Assembly (NCBI GenBank): GCA_944326035.1 | Contig: CALVCS010000011.1 | Location: 1-64,000 of the forward strand | Length of the DNA: 64,000 nucleotides | Reading direction: 5' to 3' | Source: an uncultured Alistipes sp. | GTDB taxonomy: Bacteria > Bacteroidota > Bacteroidia > Bacteroidales > Rikenellaceae | Shown here: positions 17,723 through 27,962 of the stretch, one piece after another | How positions within the stretch are numbered: position 1 is the first letter of the stretch | Layout of the letters: every line of letters begins with the position of its first letter | Position numbers and translations under genes: made by a program | The notes under the pieces: generated by a model | Told to the model about the DNA's origin: nothing | Seen by the model: the letters and a program-made list of their open reading frames with translations, nothing else | Database searches by the model: none

Positions 17723-18736
17723 ATGTATACCCAGAGGGACCATCAGTCGCTGAAAACACGGAATAGCTTTGGCATCGAGGCCACGGCTCGTCACTATGTC
17801 GAGTTTGAAACGGCCGCCGATCTTCAGGCGTTTTTTGCCGCGCGACCTGACCCGCAGGAGCCCTATTACGTGCTCAGCGGCGGGAACAACGTATTGTTTA
17901 CCGAGGACTATCCGGGAACGATTCTCCATCCTGTTTCGCGGGGCATTACGCTGTTGGATCGGACGGACGATCGGGTAGTGGTTCGGGTGGCCGGCGGCGA
18001 GGAGTGGGATGATTTCGTCCACTGGGCCGTTGTCAACGGCTATGGGGGCGTGGAAAATCTCTCGTTGATTCCGGGTTATGTCGGCGCGGCACCGGTGCAG
18101 AATATTGGCGCCTACGGCGCAGAGGCTGCGCAAACGATCCGGGACGTGGAGGTCTATCTGCCCCAACGGAACGAGGTACAGCGGCTGGATCGTTCGGCGT
18201 GTCGGTTTGCCTATCGCGACAGCCTTTTCAAAGGCGAGTTGAAGGGCAAGGCGATCATTCTATCGGTGACGTTCGAGTTGTCGTTGCATCCCACGTTCAA
18301 TCTGGGATACGGCGATTTGAAAGCCCGGGTCGAAGCCTCCGGGGAGGTTACCTTGGCGCGGGTTCGCGAAGCGGTGATGGCGATTCGACGGGAAAAATTG
18401 CCCGATCCGGCGATCTTGGGCAATGCCGGTAGTTTTTTCAAGAATCCGGTGGTGCCGTTATCCGTGGCCGAGACGTTGCGCCAGACCTATCCCGATCTGC
18501 CGATTTACAGCGTCGATGCCACCCATGTCAAATTGGCGGCCGGATGGTTGATCGACCGTTGTGGCTGGAAGGGTCGGCGTCAGGGAGCGGTAGGGGTCCA
18601 TGATCGCCAGGCGCTGGTGTTGGTCAATTACGGCGGAGCGACCGGCCGTCAGGTGATGGAGCTGGCCCGGGCCATCCAACAGGACGTACGACAACGTTTC
18701 GGGGTCGAGATCGACACGGAGGTCAATGTGTTGTAG
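17723..18736 (+). CDS. murB: UDP-N-acetylenolpyruvoylglucosamine reductase
   Basis: MurB reduces the enolpyruvyl ether to UDP-N-acetylmuramate in peptidoglycan synthesis, using FAD and NADPH. The FAD domain starts TRNSFGIEATARHYVEF and continues YVLSGGNNVLF; GYVGAAPVQNIGAYGAE follows and the catalytic serine region is GNAGSFFKNP. The C-terminal LAAGWLIDRCGWKG and GATGRQVMELA are also typical. I start at ATG 17723 (337 aa); an ATG at 17687 would add twelve basic residues without family support. It is 45 nt ahead of tilS. Confidence 0.95.
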   Translation: MYTQRDHQSLKTRNSFGIEATARHYVEFETAADLQAFFAARPDPQEPYYVLSGGNNVLFTEDYPGTILHPVSRGITLLDRTDDRVVVRVAGGEEWDDFVHWAVVNGYGGVENLSLIPGYVGAAPVQNIGAYGAEAAQTIRDVEVYLPQRNEVQRLDRSACRFAYRDSLFKGELKGKAIILSVTFELSLHPTFNLGYGDLKARVEASGEVTLARVREAVMAIRREKLPDPAILGNAGSFFKNPVVPLSVAETLRQTYPDLPIYSVDATHVKLAAGWLIDRCGWKGRRQGAVGVHDRQALVLVNYGGATGRQVMELARAIQQDVRQRFGVEIDTEVNVL

Positions 18737-18781
18737 AAGGATGACGGGGTTAGGCAGAGAGAAAATCAAAGTATTCGCTAT

Positions 18782-20128
18782 ATGTTACTCAGTATGTTTC
18801 AGAAATATGTCGCCGAGCGGGATATGTTCTCGACGCAGGACCGGATTTTAGTCGCCGTCAGCGGGGGCGTGGATTCGATGGTCATGTTGGCGCTGTTTGC
18901 CGAATCGGGTTATCGGATCGGCGTGGCACACTGCAATTTCCAGTTGCGGGGGCCCGAAGCCGAGGAAGATGAGTTGCTGGTGGAAGAGATGGCCGGACGT
19001 TACGGTCTGCCTTTTTACAATCGTCGTTTTGATACGATGAGGGAAGTCGAGGCCACGGGAGAGTCGGTCCAGATGGCGGCTCGTCGGTTGCGCTATACGT
19101 GGTTCGACGCCCTGTGCGCTGAACATGGATATTCCCACATCGCCATCGCCCATCAGGCGGATGATTCGGCCGAAACCTTTTTTATCAACTTATTGCGAGG
19201 AACGGGGCTGCGGGGCTTGACCGGCATCCATGTGATCAACGGGAAGGTGGTCCGTCCGCTGTTGTTTGCGACGCGGAAAGATATCGTCGAATATGCCTTG
19301 AACCACAAGATTCCCTATCGCGAAGACTCTTCCAACTCCTCCACCAAGTATATTCGGAATAAGATCCGGTTGGGGATTATTCCGCGGATTCGCGAAATTT
19401 CTCCGCATTTCATGGCGACCATGACGGCGACGGTAGAACGGTTGACCGAAGCTCAGCGGTTTATTGATCGCGGCATGGATGTGATTCGTCACGAGGCGAT
19501 CCATCGGGAGGGCGATACCGAGGTGATCGACCTGTCGCGCATTGCGGAGGGCATGCCGATGAAGCTGGTGTTGTTTGAGTTGTTGCGGCCGTACGGGTTT
19601 CATGGCGAGGTGATCGACAAACTCTATTTGGCCTTGGAACGGGAGTCGACGGGCCGTCGGTTTTATGCCAAGGATCGGGTGGTGTATCTGGATCGGGGCC
19701 GCCTGGTGGTGACGCCCATTCCGGAAGATGACGAATGTGCGGTCGAAGTGTTACCCGATACGCAACGCAAATATGTCGGGGGCGGGGTCGTGTTGTTCGA
19801 ACACCTGACCATCGACGATATCGACTGTTTGCAGCAACCCGATAACGTCGCGCTGATCGATGAAGATAAATTGCACTATCCGATGGTGTTGCGTCGCTGG
19901 AAAGAGGGCGACAGCTTCCAGCCGTTCGGGATGGAGGGCCATAAAAAGGTGAGCGATTATCTGATCGATGCCAAGGTATCGTTACCGGATAAGAGTCGTC
20001 AATTTGTGTTGGTGTCGGGAGGGCAGATTGTATGGCTGGTCGGACGTCGGGTGGATGAACGGTTCCGGATCGACGCTTCCACCGAGAATGTGCTGAAATT
20101 GACGCGAGAAGCCGATTCGATGTTGTAA
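18782..20128 (+). CDS. tilS: tRNA(Ile)-lysidine synthetase
   Basis: TilS attaches lysine to the wobble cytidine of tRNA(Ile)-CAU so that it reads AUA. The PP-loop ATP-binding motif SGGVDS is at residues 27-32, followed by GVAHCNFQLRG, the AIAHQADDSAETFFINLLRGTG segment and PLLFATRKDIVEYA with IPYREDSSN. The C-terminal part (about residue 370 on, LRRWKEGDSFQPFGMEGHKKVSDYL) is the TilS C-terminal domain. Normal length at 448 residues; in line with murB. Confidence 0.95.
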   Translation: MLLSMFQKYVAERDMFSTQDRILVAVSGGVDSMVMLALFAESGYRIGVAHCNFQLRGPEAEEDELLVEEMAGRYGLPFYNRRFDTMREVEATGESVQMAARRLRYTWFDALCAEHGYSHIAIAHQADDSAETFFINLLRGTGLRGLTGIHVINGKVVRPLLFATRKDIVEYALNHKIPYREDSSNSSTKYIRNKIRLGIIPRIREISPHFMATMTATVERLTEAQRFIDRGMDVIRHEAIHREGDTEVIDLSRIAEGMPMKLVLFELLRPYGFHGEVIDKLYLALERESTGRRFYAKDRVVYLDRGRLVVTPIPEDDECAVEVLPDTQRKYVGGGVVLFEHLTIDDIDCLQQPDNVALIDEDKLHYPMVLRRWKEGDSFQPFGMEGHKKVSDYLIDAKVSLPDKSRQFVLVSGGQIVWLVGRRVDERFRIDASTENVLKLTREADSML

Positions 20129-20153
20129 CGTTACGAAATATTGTATAGATAGG

Positions 20154-20181
20154 AAAGGTCCCTCTGCAGGGGCCTTTTTTT
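20154..20181 (+). terminator. Intrinsic terminator of murB-tilS
   Basis: AAAGGTCCCT pairs with AGGGGCCTTT (one G-U), loop CTGC, followed by a run of seven T residues. Confidence 0.85.
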
Positions 20182-20514
20182 GAATGTGTCAGGGGGTACA
20201 CTGATCTTCGAATGTAGGGCTTTGAGGGGGCGATGGGAGGTGAAGGTAGGTGGTTTCTCCGGAGAGGATGTGAAACCTTTGGGAGAGAATGAGAGGGACC
20301 CTGAACGGGGAAAAAGACGGGGTGCCCATCCGGCGAGGGGACGATACGGATTGACCCATTGCCCGACGGGTCGTAGTCCGAAGGAAAACCGGAGGGAGCA
20401 TATGTACGTGATTGCAAGATTGGGCAGGTCGTCAGAAAAGGGCCAGGGTACAACGAACAGAAAGGGTGCCGAAAGTTCCACGGCGGTTCGAGGGAAATTC
20501 GGGAGCATGCCCTC

Positions 20515-20544
20515 TTGTGGGAAATCTTTTTTTTATTAAATTTG
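20515..20544 (+). promoter_or_regulatory. Promoter of transketolase
   Basis: TTG at 20515-20517, 19 nt, TAAATTTG at 20537-20544: both Bacteroidota elements at consensus spacing, giving a leader of about 65 nt. Confidence 0.75.
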
Positions 20545-20616
20545 TAAGATTCCCTTTGAGCGGGAAACCGTGGAAAATCTAAAACCTGAATAACACAACC
20601 TTTAAGAACAAGCCTC

Positions 20617-22644
20617 ATGAAAGATGTAACGACAATGGCTGCGGACAATATCCGAATCCTGGCGGCCTCAATGGTCGAACGTTCCAAGTCCGGCCACCCG
20701 GGTGGTGCGATGGGCGGCGCCGACTTCATCAACATTCTCTACAGCGAATACCTCCGTTACGATCCGGATAACCTGAAATATCCCTATCGGGACCGTTTCT
20801 TCCTCGATCCCGGTCATATGTCCCCCATGTTGTATTCGGTGCTGGCGCTGGCCGGTTATTTCAATATGGAAGAGTTGCAGCAGTTCCGGCAGTGGGGAAG
20901 TCCCACCCCGGGACATCCCGAACGCGATCTGGATCGCGGGATCGAAAATACGTCGGGGCCGCTGGGGCAAGGTCATGCCATGGCTTTGGGGGCGGCGATT
21001 GCCGAACGGATGATGGTTGCCCGGTTCGGGGAATGGATGGCCCATAAGACCTTTGCTTTTATCTCCGACGGGGGGATTCAGGAAGAGGTTTCGCAAGGGG
21101 TCGGCCGCATTGCCGGACATCTGGGATTGAGCAACTTCATTATGTTTTACGATTCGAACAACATCCAGCTGTCGACGCAGGTGGATGAGGTGTCGGACGA
21201 AGACATCGTGGCAAAATACGAAGCTTGGAACTGGAATGTGATTAGCATCGATGGCAATGATGCCGATCAGATTCGTCAGGCGTTGGATCGGGCCTTGGCC
21301 GAAACGAAAAAACCGACGCTGATCGTCGGTCATACGGTGATGGGCAAGGGCGCCATCGGGAAAAATGGCGAATGTTTTGAAAATAAGGTTTCGACTCACG
21401 GTCAGCCGCTGACGGCCGCCGGTGGGAGCATCGAAAAAACGGTGGCCAACCTGGGCGGCGATCCGGAAAATCCGTTTGTGATCTTCGATCCGGTGAAAAA
21501 GTTGTATGCCGATCGGGCCGATAAACTTCGTCAGGAGATGGCGGTTCGTCGGGAAGAGGAAGCTGCCTGGCGTAGTGCGAATCCCGAATTGGCGGTGAAG
21601 TTGGATCATTTCCTTTCCGGAAAATTGCCGGAGATCGATTATGCGAAAATCGCGGTCGGCGAAAATGTGGCGACTCGCGCAGCGTCGGCCGCCGTGTTGG
21701 GGGTATTCGGCGAGCTGTTGGATAATATGATCGTTTCGTCGGCCGACCTGAGTAACTCTGACAAGACGGACGGTTTCTTGAAGAAGACCCGCGCCCTGAC
21801 CAAAGAGGATTTCGGCGGACGGTTCCTGCAAGCGGGGGTGTGTGAATTCACCATGGCCTGCATCATGAACGGGATTGCCCTGCATGGCGGTTTGATTCCG
21901 GCTTGCGGGACTTTCTTCGTCTTCTCCGATTACATGAAACCGGTATTGCGTCTGTCGGCCTTGATGCGTCTGCCGGTGAAATTTATCTGGACGCACGACT
22001 CGTTCCGGGTAGGGGAAGACGGACCGACCCATCAGCCGGTGGAACACGAAGCCCAGTTGCGATTGATGGAGCAGCTCCGGAATCATCGTGGCGAGCGTTC
22101 GATGGTGGTGTTGCGTCCGGCCGACAGCTATGAAACGGCCGCCGCCTGGAAGATTGCCATGTCGGAAGAACGTCCGACGGCGTTGATTCTCTCCCGTCAG
22201 AACATCAAAACCTTGCCGACGTTGGGCGGCAATCGGGCCGAAGAAGCCATGCAGGCTGCCAAAGGGGCCTATGTGGTGATGGATAGCGAAGGAACGCCCG
22301 ATGTGATTCTGGTGGCCAGTGGATCGGAAGTGGCTACCCTGGTGGATGGAGCCGAAAAGCTCAAAGCCGAAGGGGTGAAAGTGCGGGTCGTTTCGGTTCC
22401 GTCGGAAGGGTTGTTCCGGGATCAGAGTCCGGAGTATCAGCAAAGTGTACTGCCGGCTGGGGTGCCCAAGTTCGGCTTGACGTCGGGGCTGCCCGTGACC
22501 TTGGCCGGTTTGGTCGGCGGGGACGGCGAAGTCTTTGGCCTGGATCATTTCGGTTATTCGGCTCCGGCAGGCGTGCTGGATCAGAAATTCGGCTTCTCCG
22601 GAGAGAATGTCTACAACCGGGTGAAAGCAATGTTGCATAAATAA
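20617..22644 (+). CDS. tkt: Transketolase
   Basis: Transketolase moves two-carbon units between sugar phosphates in the non-oxidative pentose phosphate pathway, using thiamine diphosphate. The N-terminal domain shows KSGHPGGAMGGADF and GPLGQGHAMALGAAIAERM; the cofactor-binding DGGIQEEVSQG is near residue 150. The pyrimidine domain has CEFTMACIMNGIALHGG with the catalytic glutamate context, and the phosphate-binding HDSFRVGEDGPTHQPVEH. 675 residues is the usual full length. It is a single-gene unit with its own promoter and terminator. Confidence 0.96.
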   Translation: MKDVTTMAADNIRILAASMVERSKSGHPGGAMGGADFINILYSEYLRYDPDNLKYPYRDRFFLDPGHMSPMLYSVLALAGYFNMEELQQFRQWGSPTPGHPERDLDRGIENTSGPLGQGHAMALGAAIAERMMVARFGEWMAHKTFAFISDGGIQEEVSQGVGRIAGHLGLSNFIMFYDSNNIQLSTQVDEVSDEDIVAKYEAWNWNVISIDGNDADQIRQALDRALAETKKPTLIVGHTVMGKGAIGKNGECFENKVSTHGQPLTAAGGSIEKTVANLGGDPENPFVIFDPVKKLYADRADKLRQEMAVRREEEAAWRSANPELAVKLDHFLSGKLPEIDYAKIAVGENVATRAASAAVLGVFGELLDNMIVSSADLSNSDKTDGFLKKTRALTKEDFGGRFLQAGVCEFTMACIMNGIALHGGLIPACGTFFVFSDYMKPVLRLSALMRLPVKFIWTHDSFRVGEDGPTHQPVEHEAQLRLMEQLRNHRGERSMVVLRPADSYETAAAWKIAMSEERPTALILSRQNIKTLPTLGGNRAEEAMQAAKGAYVVMDSEGTPDVILVASGSEVATLVDGAEKLKAEGVKVRVVSVPSEGLFRDQSPEYQQSVLPAGVPKFGLTSGLPVTLAGLVGGDGEVFGLDHFGYSAPAGVLDQKFGFSGENVYNRVKAMLHK

Positions 22645-22665
22645 TCGTTTGCGATAGAAAGTGAT

Positions 22666-22700
22666 GAGCCGACGGGGTATCCCGTCGGCTCGTTTTGTTT
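22666..22700 (+). terminator. Intrinsic terminator of transketolase
   Basis: GAGCCGACGGG (22666-22676) pairs perfectly with CCCGTCGGCTC (22681-22691), loop GTAT, followed by GTTTTGTTT. Confidence 0.85.
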
Positions 22701-22837
22701 CGGAGAGCTGGACGTGAAAAGACAGCATTGAATGAAAGAGTCCCTGTGGGACTGTTCGGGAGAGGAGTGCGAAAAGAGACCGGAGAACATCGATGCAGCA
22801 TTCTGCCCTCTCCTTCACTGACCCCTCTTTCAAAGAA

Positions 22838-22865
22838 AAGAAGCCCCTTGGCAAAGGGGGCTTCT
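22838..22865 (-). terminator. Intrinsic terminator of susCD
   Basis: On the minus strand GAAGCCCC and GGGGCTTC pair across a short loop and are followed by TTTTCTTT. It lies 25 bp after the SusD stop. Confidence 0.75.
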
Positions 22866-22889
22866 GGGATCGATCGATCCGAGGATCGT

Positions 22890-24377
22890 TTATTGACCGA
22901 CCGGTAAGTTGGCGGCCCAGTTGTCGGTCTGGGTGACGCCGGCGGCCGAGTTGATTTCGCGGTTCGGAATGGGGTAGCAGAACTTGGAGATGTCGAACGG
23001 TTGGAACGTCCGCATTTCGACGATGTCGCCCCAACGACGCAGGTCGGCGAAACGGTGTCCTTCCATCCACAGCTCACGTACACGTTCTGCCTTGATGAAC
23101 TCCAGCAACTCATCCTTGGAGCTCGGCAGGTCGGATACACTTTGGATGGCGTGGTTGCGGCGAGCCACTTCCAGCAAAGCGGTTTGCGCATCGCCCAGAT
23201 TTCCGTTGGCCCAGCGCACGTTGGCTTCGGCAATGATCAGGTATTGTTCCGGCAGACGCAACACGGGAATGTTGCAGACCGCTGCGTTTTCGGCGATCCC
23301 GATGTATTTGCCTCCCAGATACGAAGTCGTTCCATTACCGCCTTCGATCAGCAGCGGATACCGGATATCTTCGATGACCGGTTCTTCCCCTTCTACATAG
23401 TCGGCCGGATAGAAGTATTTGATGATGGCATTCTGATCCGGTGAGAGGCCATAGTTGGAGAACAGGGTCCCGATCGAATTGGCCGACAGGTTGTCGGTCA
23501 AGGTTTTGGAGATCGTGAAGATGTCTTCGCTATTGAGGGTGATGCTGGTGAACATGGCATTGTATTCATTGACCGAAGCGGTAATGATCGCCCCACCCCG
23601 TAAGGCAATGGCGGTTTGAGCTGCCGTGATCGCCGTTTCGAAGTCTTCTTCGTAGAGGGCCACACGAGCCTTTAGCGCATAGATAGCGGCCTGGTTCATG
23701 TAGAACTGATCGACAGTGCTGCCTCCGATGTTGTCGTAGTGCGTCAAAGCTTGTTCGATGTCGGCATTGATCTGTTGGTAGGTGCCGGCCACGGTGTTGC
23801 GGGAGACCTTGTCGGAGGGATTGATGACGGTTCCGGTGGCGACAATCCCCGGGGTCGATCCGTTATCGACCGTGCCGTTCACTTTGTACGGCAGGGCATA
23901 GATGTTCACCAGGTAGAGCTGTGCCAATGCCCGCAGCCCGTAAGCCTGCGCCATGATTTCCTCGAATTGGGCCTTATCGCTTTCCGTAGCGTTCTGATAG
24001 AGGCTGTTGCAAGCATCGATCAGGCGTGAAGCATTGTCGACCACTTTGTACCCATAGGCCCAGATCTCTTCCAGATAGGGGTCGGTGGCGGTGATGTTGT
24101 AGCGCCAGATGGTCAACATATGGGTTGTTCGGTTCATGTTGTCGATGATGTCGGTCGCCACATCCCCCAGGGCGATGACATCTCGTCCTCCGAAGGAGTA
24201 GTCGCCCAGCCGGGAATAGACACCGTTAAGGGCGGTTTGCGCGTCAACGGTGGTTTCGATGGCTTCGCTGCTTTCCTTCCCTTGGTAGTATTCGGGTTCC
24301 AGCGAGCAGGAGTTGAAGCCCAGGCCCAACAGAAGCGTTATTAAAATACAATATGCTGTGTTTTTCATAAATTCCAT
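22890..24377 (-). CDS. SusD/RagB-type outer-membrane nutrient-binding lipoprotein
   Basis: SusD-like proteins are surface lipoproteins that lid the SusC channel and bind the nutrient. The N-terminus is a lipoprotein signal (MKNTAYCILITLLLGLGFNSC) ending at Cys, and an in-frame ATG three codons upstream is an alternative start. The middle has the TPR-like helical core with the family segments LRALAQLYLVNIYALPY and IYALKARVALYEEDFETAI, and the C-terminus carries FIKAERVRELWMEGHRFADLRRWGDIV and the final YPIPNREI. 495 residues is normal. It follows SusC by about 27 nt. Substrate cannot be read from sequence. Confidence 0.95.
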   Translation of the reverse strand: MEFMKNTAYCILITLLLGLGFNSCSLEPEYYQGKESSEAIETTVDAQTALNGVYSRLGDYSFGGRDVIALGDVATDIIDNMNRTTHMLTIWRYNITATDPYLEEIWAYGYKVVDNASRLIDACNSLYQNATESDKAQFEEIMAQAYGLRALAQLYLVNIYALPYKVNGTVDNGSTPGIVATGTVINPSDKVSRNTVAGTYQQINADIEQALTHYDNIGGSTVDQFYMNQAAIYALKARVALYEEDFETAITAAQTAIALRGGAIITASVNEYNAMFTSITLNSEDIFTISKTLTDNLSANSIGTLFSNYGLSPDQNAIIKYFYPADYVEGEEPVIEDIRYPLLIEGGNGTTSYLGGKYIGIAENAAVCNIPVLRLPEQYLIIAEANVRWANGNLGDAQTALLEVARRNHAIQSVSDLPSSKDELLEFIKAERVRELWMEGHRFADLRRWGDIVEMRTFQPFDISKFCYPIPNREINSAAGVTQTDNWAANLPVGQ

Positions 24378-24404
24378 GTTTAATTAAAGGTAAAGGTTAG
24401 CGAA

Positions 24405-27400
24405 TTAGAAACCGAACGACAAACCGAAGATAAAGTTACGCGGCATGGGGTATACCCATTGTTGGAACCCGTTGGCTCGTGTTTCGGGGTCGAAACCGAT
24501 GTAGTCCGAGCTGCGTACGGTGAACAGGTTGTCGGCGCTGAAGAATATGCGCAGATTGCTGAGCATGAGTTTCTTGCAGATCTTTTCCGGGAAGGTGTAT
24601 CCCACTTGCAGCGAGCGGAGTTTCAGGTAGGAACCGTCCATGAGGAAGCGGCTCGAGGTGTTGCTGGCACCCGAGGGGTCGTCGGCGATGAACTGAGGTA
24701 CATCGGTGTAGCGATTTTCGGGCGTCCAGGCGTTTTCATACACGTAGTTGGTAACGGGGCCCAGGAAGTAGTCGCCCACCTGCATATCATAGCTGAAACC
24801 GCTGTTGTAGACTTTCCCGCCGTATTTGTAGCTGAAGGCAGCCGACAGGTCGATTCCTTTATAGCGGAACGTCGTGGAGAACCCGCCATAGAATTTCGGG
24901 TCGGCTTTTCCGACGATACGCTGTCCGGCTTCGTTGTAGTCGAAGGTGGTTTCGGTTCCTTCGGTGCCTTTGTACCACATCGGGCGTCCCGTTTCCGGAT
25001 CTACGCCGGCATATTCGGGCATGTAGAAGGTGTGGTAAGCTTCACCGACCTTCCGGATGGTGGTCGACGTTTCGATGGGCAGGTCGGTCGACAGAGCGAC
25101 GATCTCGTTGTGGTTGGCCGTGATATTGAACGACATGTCCCACGAGAAATCTTTGACGGTCAACAGACGGGCGTTCAACAGGGCTTCGATCCCACGATTC
25201 CGCATCTTACCCATGTTGCGCAGTTCGTAGGCCAGACCGGTGGTCAGGGAGATCGGCACCTCGAAGATCATATCCGACGTCAATTCGTTGTAGTAGTCGA
25301 CTTCGAGGGTGATGTTGTTGAGGAAGGTTGCATCCAGGCCGACATTGAATTTACCGCGGCGTTCCCATTTCAGATCGGGGTTGGCGAAGGTGATGGGAAC
25401 ACTACCCGGGTTTCCTTTGTAGCTGTAGCCGGTTTCGTAATAGGCGCGCGCATTGTACCAGCCGATTTCCTGGTTCCCTACGGTCCCGTAGCTGGCCCGG
25501 ATGGTCAAGTTGCTGAGCCAGTTTTTAGCGCCCTGCATGAAGTTTTCTTCGGAGATGCGGTATTTGGCCCCTACGGAGTAGAAGAGCCCCCATTGGGAGT
25601 TACTCCCGAAACGCGACGAACCGTCGTAACGCAAACTTCCGGAGAGATAGTATTTGTTGGCGTAGCTATACTGTCCGTTGAAGAAGATCGAATTAAGGGT
25701 CGATTTCTGGCGATAGGTACCGGCCATGGTCGGCGTCGCTGCCGTTCCCATTTCGGTCAGGTCTTCATAGGGGAAGTTCGAAGCTCCGGTAAGGGTTTGT
25801 TCGTCCATCAGACGTTGGGCTTCCTGGGCGAGCATCAGGTTGATGTCATGCTTGCCGTACTGTTTGATCCAGTTGAGGGAGTTGGTGATGGTCAGGTTCA
25901 ACAGCGTTTCGTTGTTCTGATCCGCATACATGTGCGATTCCATCCCCTGCGGGTTCATCATGCTGGAAAAGCTGTATTCGAGCAGGTTATAGACGTTGAT
26001 CCCGAAGTTGCTCTTGGCAAAGAAGCCTTTCCCGAAGTTGACCGTCACATAGGGGTTGATGTTGGCGGAAATGGTCCGTTGAGAGTTGATGTCCCCCAGT
26101 TTTTTGTCCCGGATAGCCACCGGGTTGTAGTAGGCGTTGAGGTTATACGAACCGTCTTCGTTATAGATCGGTTCGATCGGACGCAGGTCGTATACGGCCA
26201 CGAGGGGGTTGATATACTGTGACTGCGTCGGAACGTTGTTGTTCATGGCGTAGGCGGCCGACGAAAGCAACCCGAACGAGAAGATCTTCCCGTCATGTGT
26301 GATGTTCGAACGGAGGGTGTAACGTTTCATGTCGGTGCCGATCACGATCCCTTGGTTCCGGTAGTAGCCGGCGCTGAGGAAGTAGTTGGTGTTATTGGCC
26401 CCCCCGGTCACATCGACACTGTATTCGTCGACGCTCCCGTTGCGCAGAATGGCTTTCAGCCAGTCGGTATCGGGGGTCACGCCTTCCTGCCAGCCGTAAT
26501 AAGCGCTGGCATACTCTTTCGCCAGAGCCAATCCCTCACCCGGAGCGGCTTCGCCCGAATTTTCGAGACCACGGCCCCAGATATCCAGATAGCGTTCCGT
26601 ATTGACGATACGGTAGTTCCAGTCCAGATCGGCGATACGGGCGAACCCTTTCTTGGCCAGGAAGTTCACTTTCGGTTTTCCTTGGTGACCGCGTTTGGTG
26701 GTGATGACGATCACCCCGTTGGCTGCGCGGGCCCCGTAGATGGCCGTTGCCGTAGCGTCTTTCAAGACGGTCACGCTTTCGATATCGGAGGGGTTGATAT
26801 TGGCCAGCGGGCTGACTGCCATATCGCCGTTGTCATCGTCACTCAGGGCGGTCAGTTTATCGGAATAGATCGGCATCCCGTCCACCACGTAGAGGGGTTC
26901 CACGCCGGAGTTGATCGAACCGACCCCACGGATGTTGACGCTGGCGAATCCCCCGGGTTGACCGTTGACGTTGAACATCTGCAACCCGGCTACGCTACCT
27001 TGTAAGGTTTTCATGAAGTTGGCGTCGGTTTGGCTGGTCACGATATCGCTGTCGATCACCTGAGCGGCTCCGGTGAAGGCGGCTTTACGGGTGACGCCAT
27101 AGCCGGTTACCACGATTTCATCCACGGAGATGGCATCGGGTTCGAGGGTGACATTGATCGAGGTACGGTTTTGGACCGGTACTTCGAGGGACTTCATCCC
27201 GATATATGAGAAAGTCAGGGTTCCTTGAGTCGGAGCGTCGATCGTATAGTGTCCATTCACGTCGGTGCTGGTTCCGGTCGTTCCTCCTTTGACGAGGACG
27301 GTCACGCCGATCAGCGGATCGCCTTCGGGGGAGGTAACCGTACCGGCGACTTGCCTGTTTTGTGCAAGGACGGTTTGCAGTCCGGCCACTAAAAGGGCAC

Positions 27401-27425
27401 AAGATAAGAGTAAAAATTTTCTCAT
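24405..27425 (-). CDS. SusC/RagA-type TonB-dependent outer-membrane transporter
   Basis: A 1006-residue TonB-dependent transporter. After the signal peptide (MRKFLLLSCALLVAGLQTVLAQ) come a carboxypeptidase-regulatory-like domain (VAGTVTSPEGDPLIGVTVLV to about residue 90), the plug domain with the SusC marker segments NIRGVGSINSG, LYVVDGMPI and AIYGARAANGVIVITTKRG, and a long beta-barrel ending in the aromatic GLSFGF. I start at 27425 because the upstream extension of the frame has no signal-peptide form and the promoter box is at 27479. There is no anti-sigma (FecR-like) or STN domain and no hybrid two-component system nearby, so the regulator is not in this window. Confidence 0.96.
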   Translation of the reverse strand: MRKFLLLSCALLVAGLQTVLAQNRQVAGTVTSPEGDPLIGVTVLVKGGTTGTSTDVNGHYTIDAPTQGTLTFSYIGMKSLEVPVQNRTSINVTLEPDAISVDEIVVTGYGVTRKAAFTGAAQVIDSDIVTSQTDANFMKTLQGSVAGLQMFNVNGQPGGFASVNIRGVGSINSGVEPLYVVDGMPIYSDKLTALSDDDNGDMAVSPLANINPSDIESVTVLKDATATAIYGARAANGVIVITTKRGHQGKPKVNFLAKKGFARIADLDWNYRIVNTERYLDIWGRGLENSGEAAPGEGLALAKEYASAYYGWQEGVTPDTDWLKAILRNGSVDEYSVDVTGGANNTNYFLSAGYYRNQGIVIGTDMKRYTLRSNITHDGKIFSFGLLSSAAYAMNNNVPTQSQYINPLVAVYDLRPIEPIYNEDGSYNLNAYYNPVAIRDKKLGDINSQRTISANINPYVTVNFGKGFFAKSNFGINVYNLLEYSFSSMMNPQGMESHMYADQNNETLLNLTITNSLNWIKQYGKHDINLMLAQEAQRLMDEQTLTGASNFPYEDLTEMGTAATPTMAGTYRQKSTLNSIFFNGQYSYANKYYLSGSLRYDGSSRFGSNSQWGLFYSVGAKYRISEENFMQGAKNWLSNLTIRASYGTVGNQEIGWYNARAYYETGYSYKGNPGSVPITFANPDLKWERRGKFNVGLDATFLNNITLEVDYYNELTSDMIFEVPISLTTGLAYELRNMGKMRNRGIEALLNARLLTVKDFSWDMSFNITANHNEIVALSTDLPIETSTTIRKVGEAYHTFYMPEYAGVDPETGRPMWYKGTEGTETTFDYNEAGQRIVGKADPKFYGGFSTTFRYKGIDLSAAFSYKYGGKVYNSGFSYDMQVGDYFLGPVTNYVYENAWTPENRYTDVPQFIADDPSGASNTSSRFLMDGSYLKLRSLQVGYTFPEKICKKLMLSNLRIFFSADNLFTVRSSDYIGFDPETRANGFQQWVYPMPRNFIFGLSFGF

Positions 27426-27478
27426 AGACAATAGTTTAATTGTTCGAATAAAAAAGAGTATCTCAACATAATATGTGG

Positions 27479-27486
27479 CAAACATA
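27479..27486 (-). promoter_or_regulatory. Bacteroidota -7 element for susCD
   Basis: Minus strand reads TATGTTTG, 54 bp before the susC ATG. The -33 position is only a weak match (CTG). Confidence 0.55.
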
Positions 27487-27962
27487 CAATAATTAGCTTA
27501 AATTCCAGCATAAAATATACTTGAAATTCAGAATAATAACAGATTGCATTTAGATTGCTATATTTTCTTTTAATTTGTAAGTGGAGGGGAATTTCTGCTT
27601 GATGATTGGATGGGATGAAGGGGTTTGAGGACTCTTTGATGGGGAGAAGAGGAAAGAAGAGTGTCTTTTTTCGTTTTTATTTGTCGGATTGGTATGAGTA
27701 AGGTGTGATATCCGTAAAAAACGAACGTTTAATCATGAAAAATTGATGAAGATCGAGTTTTGTTGAGGGGGGTAAAAAACTTGAACCATAACTTGTTTAA
27801 TGAGGAGATATGAACTTTAGCTGCTTTCAGTAAACGGGAAGGGGAAAAGAAAGGGGGATTCCCGGAAAAATGGCGATCATGAAAGAGAAAATGATCAGAC
27901 CTACTTTCCGAAAGGGGTGATTCTCCGGGTAAGTAAGAAAGACGTATCGGAAAGATTTTTTC

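Larger units (their letters stand above)
20129..20616. other. Intergenic region before transketolase
   Basis: Begins with the tilS terminator and ends with a good transketolase promoter. The 350 bp between is purine-rich on the plus strand. Open frames exist on both strands, but neither has family-like composition nor a start after a promoter, so I see nothing supportable. Confidence 0.5.

Noticed and set aside
20180-20539. Open frame of 119 codons between tilS and transketolase (+) and an overlapping minus-strand frame
   Set aside because: It begins just after a terminator and runs through the transketolase promoter; the composition is Gly/Arg-rich without family character. Both strands are open at once, which points to chance.
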